A stretch of 5,069 nucleotides of DNA from an uncultured Angelakisella sp. GTDB taxonomy: Bacteria; Bacillota; Clostridia; Oscillospirales; Ruminococcaceae. Below, one piece after another: positions 1 to 5,069 of the stretch. The notes under the pieces were generated by a model that saw only the letters and a program-made list of their open reading frames with translations, had not been told where the DNA came from and ran no database searches. A program made the position numbers and the translations under genes. Numbering within the stretch: the stretch's first letter is position 1; each line of letters starts with the position of its first letter. The stretch lies in NCBI GenBank assembly GCA_937914895.1, contig CALGIL010000403.1:1-5069 (forward strand), written 5' to 3'.

Positions 1-38
1 TTATTGCATACAACTTTGGTTACAACGGTAGCAGCCAT
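1..38 (-). CDS. 5' end of the gene after the capsid gene (truncated by window edge)
   Basis: Only the first 12 codons are visible, reading MAATVVTKVVCN, and the gene continues past the window edge. The start is well supported: an ATG at 38-36 is preceded by a near-perfect ribosome binding site, AAGGAGGGA at 53-45, with a 6-base gap. This site overlaps the capsid stop codon (54-52), so translation probably follows directly from the capsid gene. In tailed-phage head operons the position after the capsid is usually held by a small head-decoration, head-tail connector or other structural protein. That is an inference from position alone, as 12 residues are too few to name a family. Confidence 0.72.
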   Translation of the reverse strand, partial: MAATVVTKVVCN

Positions 39-44
39 GTCTTA

Positions 45-53
45 TCCCTCCTT
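45..53 (-). promoter_or_regulatory. Strong Shine-Dalgarno site before the post-capsid gene
   Basis: On the minus strand the sequence AAGGAGGGA sits 6 bases before the ATG at 38. It is the best match to the anti-Shine-Dalgarno sequence in the window and overlaps the capsid stop codon. It fixes the start of the truncated downstream gene and suggests that gene is strongly translated even if the capsid frame upstream is broken. Confidence 0.7.
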
Positions 54-856
54 AACCCTGTTTGCACTTAAGAACCGCGCACTCTTTGGGGCGGACCATC
101 TTGCCACCGTAAGTGTTCAGGCCCTTAATGGCGTCAGAAAAACGCTTCTCTGGACGGTACGCCTCCATGCCCTCAACCCCGTTGGCAAAAGCAAACGCCT
201 TGGAGGTCTTGAGGATAATGTGGTCGTTGCCGCTATCCGAAAAGATGTTGTTGGACATCTTGCACCACGCGGAGCGATACCGCCCTAGTACACCCTTGGC
301 GACAAGGTCGTCGTTGTCGGTCTTCAGCGACACAAGTTTGTTTTGGAACAGGTCATAGAACCAGGGGGTCATGTACAGGGTAACCTTGTCCCTGGTGGAC
401 ACCCCACGCTTCCAGAGCTGGACAAACAGGTCGTCGATGGCCTTTTTTGCGTCGTCCTCGGAGGTAATGGTCTTTGCGGTGGTGACGTACCCGCCCCCCA
501 GCGCCAGCCCCTGGGCGATAAAGGTGTCCATCATCTCCGCCAGGCCCCGGGTGGTCTCCTCGGACAGCGCAGGCATCAGGCCCTCCACGGACTGGGCCTT
601 GTCCACGTCATCTACCTGGTAATTGAATATCCAGGTAAACCGAAGTGTCAGGCGGGGTCTCGGGGGGTTCAATGTCTTGGTTGGGGATGTACTTTTTAAT
701 GGTCGGGCGGCTCACGCCCAAAATCTTGACGCGCTTGCCTTTGCCAACCTCGCCCTGGAACTTAAAATCACAGTCCTCCTTGAAGACCGTGAACTTGGGC
801 AGTTCCAGTTCGATGTGCTTGCTCCACACAAGGGGCTTAAAGTTCTCATAAGCCAT
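52..856 (-). pseudogene. Major capsid protein, HK97-fold type, broken by a frameshift
   Basis: This gene would encode the shell protein of the phage head. It is present in two frames. The first starts at ATG 856 with ribosome binding site AAGGAG at 872-867, reads MAYENFKPLVWSKHIELELP, and matches the capsid N-terminus as far as residue 77 (TSVYLDI). It then runs into QLPGR and a stop ending at 608. The second frame picks up at about 627 with FNYQVDDVDKAQ and continues through TPWFYDLF, LKTDNDDLVAKGVLGRY, AYRPEKRFSDAIKGLNTYGG and KMVRPKE to a TAA at 54-52. In clostridial phage capsids I remember, about five residues (of the DQAxY type) sit between LDI and FNY. They are missing here, which fits a deletion of 14 or 17 bases; I infer this from memory of the family. 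The spliced protein would be about 268 residues. An apparent TTG start at 672 for the second frame has no ribosome binding site and encodes non-capsid residues, so I treat it as an artefact. A sequencing error or programmed shift is possible but less likely. Confidence 0.82.
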
Positions 857-878
857 GCTTTGTCACTCCTTTTTTCTT

Positions 879-1637
879 TTACCACTTAGGCATACTGTGC
901 TGCACCGCCGCCATGATTCGGGGATTAGACAGGTCCTCGGGGGTGAGCTTGTCAACCTCCGCAGAAGTGTAAAACTCCTTCTCTTTGCCGGTGCTCTTAT
1001 TGATGGAGGGTGTTTCCGGGGGCTTGGGCGGCTCCGTCCTGCCCTTTGCCGCCATGGCAATGTCATAGGCGGCCAGGGTATCAACCCCCACGCTCCTGGC
1101 AGAAATAAACGCTTCTCCCAGGTCCATAATGCTCTTGGCCTTTTCCCCGGGGTGTTGCTTTTTAATTGCCTTTAGATCGTCCTGGAAATGCCGTTCCATC
1201 TCGTTTTGCCGGTACTGCTCCAGCTGGGCTTTCATCTGCAAAACTTCCGGGTCATTTTCCTTCAGTTGCCGTGCCCGGGTTTCCAGCGCCTGCCGCTCGG
1301 CACGTACCTGCTCAACGGTGACGCTCCTGGACTGTGCCTCCAAAAGGTCGGCAATCTCGGACGGGTCGTCCGTGTTGTACCCAAACCCCTTGATGGCGCT
1401 TACCAGCCGCGCGTTAATGGATTTCTGCTCATCCGCCAGTCTTTGGGCCTCCCTGGCTTGGGCTTCCGCCTCGTGCCTGGCGGCCGCAAACTGGCTGTTT
1501 TCTCTCCTGGTCTGCCGTACAGGTTCGGCGGATTCCTGTGTTTCGGCCGCCTGGGCCGCGCCCTCTTCGGCTACCTGACCCTCCACGACCGGGTCTTGCC
1601 CCTCGATGATTTCGGGGTTTAAAATTTCTTCTGCCAT
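879..1637 (-). CDS. Phage head scaffolding protein
   Basis: This 252-residue protein probably guides assembly of capsid subunits into a procapsid and then leaves the shell. Residues 1-40 are acidic and low in complexity, rich in Glu, Gln and Ala. Residues about 50-160 are strongly charged and heptad-like, consistent with a long coiled coil (for example EAEAQAREAQRLADEQ, then VRAERQALETRARQLKEN). A short Pro-rich linker (TEPPKPPETP, 201-210) leads to a compact C-terminal segment, EFYTSAEVDKLTPEDLSNP to the final KW. That tail resembles the capsid-binding ends I recall in scaffold proteins of clostridial phages. The gene lies directly upstream of the capsid gene with a 22-base gap, the usual scaffold position. 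The ATG at 1637 has AAGGAG at 1650-1645, 7 bases away. No protease domain is visible, so any maturation protease would have to lie elsewhere. Sequence identity in scaffolds is low, so this call rests on architecture and position. Confidence 0.85.
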   Translation of the reverse strand: MAEEILNPEIIEGQDPVVEGQVAEEGAAQAAETQESAEPVRQTRRENSQFAAARHEAEAQAREAQRLADEQKSINARLVSAIKGFGYNTDDPSEIADLLEAQSRSVTVEQVRAERQALETRARQLKENDPEVLQMKAQLEQYRQNEMERHFQDDLKAIKKQHPGEKAKSIMDLGEAFISARSVGVDTLAAYDIAMAAKGRTEPPKPPETPSINKSTGKEKEFYTSAEVDKLTPEDLSNPRIMAAVQHSMPKW

Positions 1638-1685
1638 GGTTTGTCTCCTTCTCCATAATTAGCCCGTAGGCACGCTGTCGGTGCG

Positions 1686-1712
1686 AAAAAATAAGAGCCT
1701 ATTCAGGCTCCT
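1686..1712 (-). terminator. Rho-independent terminator between portal and capsid modules
   Basis: On the minus strand the arms AGGAGCCT (1712-1705) and AGGCTCTT (1700-1693) pair over 8 bp with one G-T wobble, enclosing a GAAT tetraloop. An A and a run of six T (1691-1686) follow. This is the standard form of an intrinsic terminator. The hairpin contains the last codons and TAG stop of the small zinc-ribbon gene. It lies inside a run of genes that all point the same way, so it may only partly reduce read-through into the scaffold and capsid genes, or be overcome by antitermination. Function is inferred from structure. Confidence 0.72.
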
Positions 1713-1833
1713 TGGGCTTACGGGTCATTTCTTTGTCGTGATTGGGACACTGGGGATTGACGCAGGCCCACACCGGACCGTTCTCATCCTCCCGTTTACG
1801 CATCATTTCAAGATGGCATTTGGGACACACCAC
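1699..1833 (-). CDS. 44-residue zinc-ribbon-like small protein
   Basis: The protein reads MVCPKCHLEMMRKREDENGP, then VWACVNPQCPNHDKEMTRKP and KEPE. It has two paired-cysteine knuckles: CPKCH at residues 3-7 and CVNPQCPNH at 24-32. The Cys-X2-Cys ... Cys-X4-Cys layout with nearby histidines is a typical zinc-binding ribbon, and the charged, basic C-terminus could contact nucleic acid or another protein. The preferred start is GTG at 1833, because the purine-rich ribosome binding site AAGGGGGG (1849-1842) then lies 8 bases upstream. GTG codons at 1842 and 1830 are alternatives. The gene overlaps the portal's 3' end by 26 bases in another frame and ends in the terminator hairpin. I recall small zinc-ribbon proteins at this position in related phages but know no function for them. 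The ribbon is seen; the role is unknown. Confidence 0.75.
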   Translation of the reverse strand: MVCPKCHLEMMRKREDENGPVWACVNPQCPNHDKEMTRKPKEPE

Positions 1834-3427
1834 CCATAACACCCCCCTTCAAGATTTGGTTTTCGGCTTGCAACTGCTGGATAAGGCCCATGGCCTGCTG
1901 TAGCGTCTCCTCGGCGGTGGCCTCCTGTTCCCTGGCATCCAAGATGGCTTGCAGTTTGGACTTGGGGGCGGCGGAGCCCTCGGGCAGGGCCTCCACATAT
2001 TCGTCAAAGGAGATAAATTTCCCCTCCAAAGCGTGTTCCAATGCTTGCTCCACTGCAAATTTGCTGTACGGATCCACGGGGGTCACGTCCACCTTGACCA
2101 TCATGGGCAGCTCTCTAAGCTGCTCCGGCGTCACGGTGTAGGTGCCCTGCTGGGCCTCTATCTGGATACCACCCGTACTATAAGCGGCCCAAATGTCCAG
2201 CCACACAAGGGCTATGTCCTCAACCATCTGCTGATAGGCCGCCGTCTGCTCGTTAAGGGGCACAGCGGCTTGGTCACGCACAGCGATAATGGCCGCGCCA
2301 GACGCCTTGGTGGGGTCCACATCTCCTACCGCCGCATCCCCAGCCCCGGCCAGGTCGCGGGTGCGGGTCACCAGCTCATCCGCCAGTTGGTGAGCGTCCG
2401 GGGACATGGAGATGGGGTTGAGGTAGGTGATGTAATCTTTAACGCTCCCCGCGGCCCCATCCCGCACCACAATGGCGGCCCCGGCCTTGTCCAGGTCCTC
2501 CGCGTTTTGGATGTACTGCTCACTGTAGACGGCTTTGCCAAAGGAGGTCATTTTTACCGCCGCAATCCGCCGCACCAGGTTACGGTTAATCTCGATCTGG
2601 TTTGGTATCATACTTTTACACTCCCCGACCCCGCGGGTGGAATCCTTTTTGCGAATCCATATCATGGAAACAATGGGGTACAGGGTCAGCTTAGATATTT
2701 CCGTGCCCTCCTCGTCCTGTGCCAGGATGGCGGTATCGGGCTGGTAAATCACGTTCCGGGTGGACCGCAAAAAATGGACTACCCCATCTTTTTTATAAAA
2801 CACCACCAGGCAGGTGCACTTTGCGTTGGGGTCAACCTCTGTCCGCTTCTCCTGGCGCTCGTCCTGGTCGGCCAGAATCATGTCAATATCCTTGACCCCG
2901 TTTTCATCGGCGTCCTTTTTGACCTCGTCCACAAACCTGCGCTCTCGGATGATGATGTACTTTTGGCCCTGGATGTCCGGGTTTTGCTCGTCGGCGAAAA
3001 AGATGTCCAGGGTATCGATGATGTTTGCCTTGGCCCCGGAGCCCTCGAAGTAGATGTAGCTGTCCCCGGCGATACAGGCGGCCTTGATGGCGTCCCAACT
3101 GACCTTATCCATCTTGCCCCTCTCCCACTGGGAGGCGGCCATGTCGTTGAGCTCGGCGCAAATAGGCTCCACATCCTCCTCGATTGGGTTGTACACAATC
3201 CCCATCTGGTTCATCGACACCATACTGGACCGGTAGTTTACCGTCGGACGGATGATGTTAAAGCACGGCAGTTTCTCCCCGCCGCTCTCCAGGCCCCGCC
3301 ATTGGTCGCCCTCGTAAAACCGGTATGCCATTTCGGTGTTTTCTTCCAGGCTCTGCTTGTTGTGCTGGTCCAACCCTTTTTGGTAGGCCCGCCAGATGCT
3401 TACGGGGTCGTTATAGTCGATGGTCAT
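1808..3427 (-). CDS. Phage portal protein
   Basis: This 539-residue protein should form the dodecameric ring at one head vertex through which terminase pumps DNA and to which the tail attaches. The N-terminal motif FYEGDQWRG (residues 37-45), followed by LPCFNIIRPTVNYRSSMV (53-70), matches the opening of a portal family I know from Firmicutes phages (typically F-x-GDQW, then LPKPVxNFIKRVV). The middle part carries wing/clip-like mixed segments. Residues 376-402 (ASGAAIIAVRDQAAVPLNEQ onward) fit the long stem helix region of portals. The C-terminus (about 495-525) is a Gln/Glu-rich likely coiled coil. The ATG at 3427 overlaps the previous gene's TGA as ATGA, with AAGGTG at 3438-3433 as ribosome binding site. 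Length is normal for the group. It sits after terminase, as in most tailed phages. The frame is intact. Confidence 0.92.
   Translation of the reverse strand: MTIDYNDPVSIWRAYQKGLDQHNKQSLEENTEMAYRFYEGDQWRGLESGGEKLPCFNIIRPTVNYRSSMVSMNQMGIVYNPIEEDVEPICAELNDMAASQWERGKMDKVSWDAIKAACIAGDSYIYFEGSGAKANIIDTLDIFFADEQNPDIQGQKYIIIRERRFVDEVKKDADENGVKDIDMILADQDERQEKRTEVDPNAKCTCLVVFYKKDGVVHFLRSTRNVIYQPDTAILAQDEEGTEISKLTLYPIVSMIWIRKKDSTRGVGECKSMIPNQIEINRNLVRRIAAVKMTSFGKAVYSEQYIQNAEDLDKAGAAIVVRDGAAGSVKDYITYLNPISMSPDAHQLADELVTRTRDLAGAGDAAVGDVDPTKASGAAIIAVRDQAAVPLNEQTAAYQQMVEDIALVWLDIWAAYSTGGIQIEAQQGTYTVTPEQLRELPMMVKVDVTPVDPYSKFAVEQALEHALEGKFISFDEYVEALPEGSAAPKSKLQAILDAREQEATAEETLQQAMGLIQQLQAENQILKGGVMGGVSQMPS
1842..1849 (-). 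promoter_or_regulatory. Shine-Dalgarno site that selects the GTG start of the zinc-ribbon gene
   Basis: The minus-strand sequence AAGGGGGG lies inside the last portal codons. It is 8 bases before the GTG at 1833 and 11 before the GTG at 1830, but it touches the GTG at 1842. The first spacing is the usual one for Firmicutes, which is why I chose 1833 as the start. Confidence 0.55.
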
Positions 3428-3651
3428 TTAGTCACCTTCTTTTGACCGTTTGCGGTGCCGTCGTATTTTTCCGCGTTGTCAATGATTTGCTCCCAGCGCT
3501 TTTGCTCCGGGCTGGGCTTGGGCTTTCGCTTGGGGGGCGTTATAACGGGTGCCGGGGGCTTTCCGCGCTCTCTCGCCATTCCGTCCCTCAAACCCTGGCG
3601 GTACGCCCACAGGGCCATCGCGGCGGGCAACAGCATATACAGCAGCGTCAT
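3424..3651 (-). CDS. 75-residue small protein with N-terminal membrane-like segment
   Basis: The protein begins MTLLYMLLPAAMALWAYRQG, a hydrophobic stretch (residues 2-17) long enough to be a short transmembrane or signal-anchor helix. A basic Arg/Lys/Pro-rich linker (18-48) follows, then a short acidic/amphipathic tail, RWEQIIDNAEKYDGTANGQ (52-70). I recall similar tails of the form NI-x2-YDGT-x2-GQ in small proteins beside the portal genes of clostridial phages, but no function for them. I chose ATG 3651 because it overlaps the terminase stop as ATGA and has GAGG at 3660-3657. A start at 3675, adding MRGESEGD, is open but has no ribosome binding site. The gene ends in another ATGA overlap with the portal start, so it is coupled on both sides, which argues for a real gene used during head assembly. 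Its biochemical role is unknown. Confidence 0.78.
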   Translation of the reverse strand: MTLLYMLLPAAMALWAYRQGLRDGMARERGKPPAPVITPPKRKPKPSPEQKRWEQIIDNAEKYDGTANGQKKVTK

Positions 3652-5012
3652 ATCACCCTCACTTTCTCCCCGCATCCGTCCGCGCGGGGCTTTGGTGTCA
3701 AAAAATCAAATGGTTGCCGGGGCTGTGGCTTGCCCCTCTTGTTTGCCCTCGGCCTGCCGGCCACAAAATACCGCAGCGCATCCGGCGCGTGGGTGATGGC
3801 GTGAGGATGGATGGCACAGTCATTTGGGTCCTTGTCATCGTACACCAGCGCGGGCATGGACCGGATAAGGGTCGCACAGGTGTCAAATACCACCAGGTTT
3901 GCCGTCGTGGCCCCATCCTTGTCCTCATGGGGCTTAAGCCACTCCCGCAGGTCCAGCCACCCCATGACCCGGCTGTTTTGCGCCCTCACCAGAGGGATTC
4001 CGTCCTCCGCAAACTTTGCCGCCGTGCTCTTGCCGGTATCCGTCTTACGTCCCCACAGGTCGGGCGGAGCGATATAGGAGTAGATTTCCTCCGCCGTCCT
4101 GTCTTTGATGGCCCGGATGGCGTCTGTGGTAATAAGCCCGTGGTGGCCCTCTCCCAGGTCGTCCCCCTCGCAGTACTCCCGGTAGACGTAGGCTTTGCCC
4201 TCCCAGTCCACCGCAATCCACAGGGCAGCAAGCATATCTAGGCCATAGTCGATGGACACATACCGCCGCCAATCCTTGGGGATGTTAAAGGGGCTTATCA
4301 CGTGGATGTCCCGCCGCCACTCCGCAAAATACTGCCCGGCAAAGACGTCCCAGTCTCCGTCAAGCCACGCCCGGCGCAGGTCCTCCGGCAATGCCTCCAA
4401 CATGGCGACATACCCCGTGTCCTGCTCCACCAGGGCCTTGTTGTCGTAGACCCTGGCGGGGATAAAGACATAATCATCCGGGTTTTCCCGGCCGGCGAAC
4501 TGCCGGTCGATAAACAGCCTCTTGACCCACCCGTGGCCCACGCCCCCGGGGTTGCAGGTGATATACATCCTCTTTGGGTAGTCATTGGCCCCCCGGACGC
4601 TGGCGGTAAGCCTTGTGTACCACTCCTCCGGCAGCTGGGTGGCCTCGTCGATAAAAATGACGTCGTACTCCGCCCCCTGATATTGCAACAGGTCCGCATC
4701 ATTGTCGCAGTAACCAAACTTAATCCGGCTCCCGTTTGGCAACACCATGGACTTGTCCTTGTCCCGGTACGTGGCAATCCCGGCCATCTCCTGCATCATG
4801 GGCAAAATATGGTTTTCCAGGAGCTCCGGATAAGTGCGCCGGAGGATAAGGACGCGGATGCCCGGATAATTGATTGCCAATAAGGCGGCTTTGTGGCGGA
4901 CTGCCCAGCTTTTGCCCCCTCCCCGGCTCCCGCCATACCCGATAAATCGCTTTTTGGCAAAGAAAAACTCCTCTTGTTTGGGGTTTGGCCGCTCCATGGG
5001 CTTATTCTGCAT
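3648..5012 (-). CDS. terL: Terminase large subunit (DNA-packaging ATPase and nuclease)
   Basis: This 454-residue protein is the packaging motor: its ATPase drives DNA into the head through the portal, and its nuclease cuts the concatemer. The Walker A motif is GGSRGGGKS (residues 27-35), Walker B is VIFIDE (118-123) with Glu123 as catalytic base, and the coupling motif is TCNPGG (152-157). The C-terminal RNase H-like nuclease is marked by SIDYGLD (Asp255), APPDLWGRK (Asp318) and HAPDALRYF (Asp411), the expected acidic metal ligands. Order and length fit the Terminase_6N/6C type common in Firmicutes phages. The ATG at 5012 has GAGGTGG at 5025-5019, 6 bases away. A second ATG (residue 6, at 4997) lacks a suitable site. 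The start overlaps the end of the upstream frame, and the stop overlaps the next gene. All motifs are intact, so packaging looks functional even though the capsid gene is broken. Confidence 0.96.
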   Translation of the reverse strand: MQNKPMERPNPKQEEFFFAKKRFIGYGGSRGGGKSWAVRHKAALLAINYPGIRVLILRRTYPELLENHILPMMQEMAGIATYRDKDKSMVLPNGSRIKFGYCDNDADLLQYQGAEYDVIFIDEATQLPEEWYTRLTASVRGANDYPKRMYITCNPGGVGHGWVKRLFIDRQFAGRENPDDYVFIPARVYDNKALVEQDTGYVAMLEALPEDLRRAWLDGDWDVFAGQYFAEWRRDIHVISPFNIPKDWRRYVSIDYGLDMLAALWIAVDWEGKAYVYREYCEGDDLGEGHHGLITTDAIRAIKDRTAEEIYSYIAPPDLWGRKTDTGKSTAAKFAEDGIPLVRAQNSRVMGWLDLREWLKPHEDKDGATTANLVVFDTCATLIRSMPALVYDDKDPNDCAIHPHAITHAPDALRYFVAGRPRANKRGKPQPRQPFDFLTPKPRADGCGEKVRVI

Positions 5013-5069
5013 ACTTTTCCACCTCGGGGGCGAGGGTGAGCACCATCCCGCCGTATTTCAACCCACGCC
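5002..5069 (-). CDS. 3' end of the gene upstream of terminase (truncated by window edge)
   Basis: An open frame enters from the window edge and ends with RGLKYGGMVLTLAPEVEKYAE and a TAA at 5004-5002, overlapping the terminase start by 11 bases in another frame. The overlap and the use of its last codons as the terminase ribosome binding site resemble the other coupled junctions here, which supports a real gene. In tailed phages the terminase small subunit often holds this position, but about 22 residues show no helix-turn-helix or other motif that would confirm this. A methyltransferase, ParB-like or HNH gene is also possible there. The product is unidentified. Confidence 0.5.
   Translation of the reverse strand, partial: RGLKYGGMVLTLAPEVEKYAE

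Noticed and set aside
52..672. Second capsid frame as an independent gene starting at TTG 672
   Set aside because: The first 15 residues are unlike any capsid, there is no ribosome binding site before the TTG, and the conserved sequence begins only at about 627. It is better read as the 3' part of a broken capsid gene.
1129..1578. Plus-strand open frame rich in Ser, Cys and Ala opposite the scaffold gene
   Set aside because: Its composition is what results from reading the Glu/Ala/Gln-rich scaffold codons backwards. It has no independent support.
1638..1685. Possible promoter before the scaffold gene
   Set aside because: A CCGACA box and the AT-rich TAATTAT stretch are present, but the spacing is short and the -10 match is poor. 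I would not call a promoter without transcript data.
1949..3445. Open frame of 498 codons on the plus strand opposite the portal gene
   Set aside because: It is the antisense shadow of the portal gene. It lacks a ribosome binding site, recognisable motifs and a gene-like context, while the portal on the other strand has clear family motifs. Long antisense frames are common in GC-rich sequence.
3549..4241. Plus-strand open frame of 230 codons opposite terminase
   Set aside because: It lies entirely over the terminase 3' half and the small gene, both supported by motifs and overlapping start/stop junctions. Its product shows no domain-like sequence.
4302..4883. Plus-strand open frame of 193 codons opposite the terminase ATPase domain
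   Set aside because: It is antisense to the Walker motif region and reflects that gene's codon use. No start signal or motif was seen.
1..5069. CRISPR arrays, tRNA or rRNA genes, insertion sequences, attachment sites
   Set aside because: I found no regularly spaced repeats, cloverleaf-like sequences, transposase motifs or terminal repeats on reading both strands.

Overview
The window is a dense, single-direction block of head-assembly genes from a tailed double-stranded DNA phage or prophage. Every gene lies on the minus strand, so the biological order runs from about 5069 down to 1. Several things suggest a phage of a fairly GC-rich Firmicutes host, for example a gut Clostridia of the Oscillospiraceae type: strong AGGAGG-like ribosome binding sites before almost every start, GC-rich coding sequence, and a terminase, portal and capsid set resembling families I know from clostridial phages. 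The host is an inference. I see no integrase, attachment site or host gene, so the sequence does not show whether this is an integrated prophage or a free virus.

Layout in transcription order: (1) the last ~22 codons of an unidentified gene (5069-5002); (2) the terminase large subunit (5012-3648), whose start overlaps the previous gene; (3) a 75-residue small protein with one membrane-like segment (3651-3424), joined to its neighbours at both ends by ATGA stop/start overlaps; (4) the portal protein (3427-1808); (5) a 44-residue zinc-ribbon-like protein with a probable GTG start inside the portal's 3' end (1833-1699); (6) an intrinsic terminator hairpin (1712-1686); (7) a scaffolding protein (1637-879); (8) the major capsid gene (856-52), broken by a frameshift near 626-628; (9) the first 12 codons of the next gene (38-1). 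The only stretch without a gene is 1638-1698 (61 bases). It holds the T-tract and most of the 3' arm of the terminator, a weak hairpin and the scaffold ribosome binding site.

The genes form one pathway. Terminase pumps DNA through the portal ring into a procapsid that the scaffold and capsid proteins build. The tight start/stop overlaps from terminase to zinc ribbon suggest one translationally coupled message. The terminator then separates this packaging/portal part from the scaffold/capsid part.

The most notable observation is the capsid gene. Its two reading-frame pieces together give one nearly complete capsid protein, but they are in different frames at a point where about five residues expected in relatives are missing. 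This fits a small deletion that would leave the phage defective, rather than programmed frameshifting. I see no wholly new biological system. The two small accessory proteins (75 and 44 residues) are the least understood genes here.
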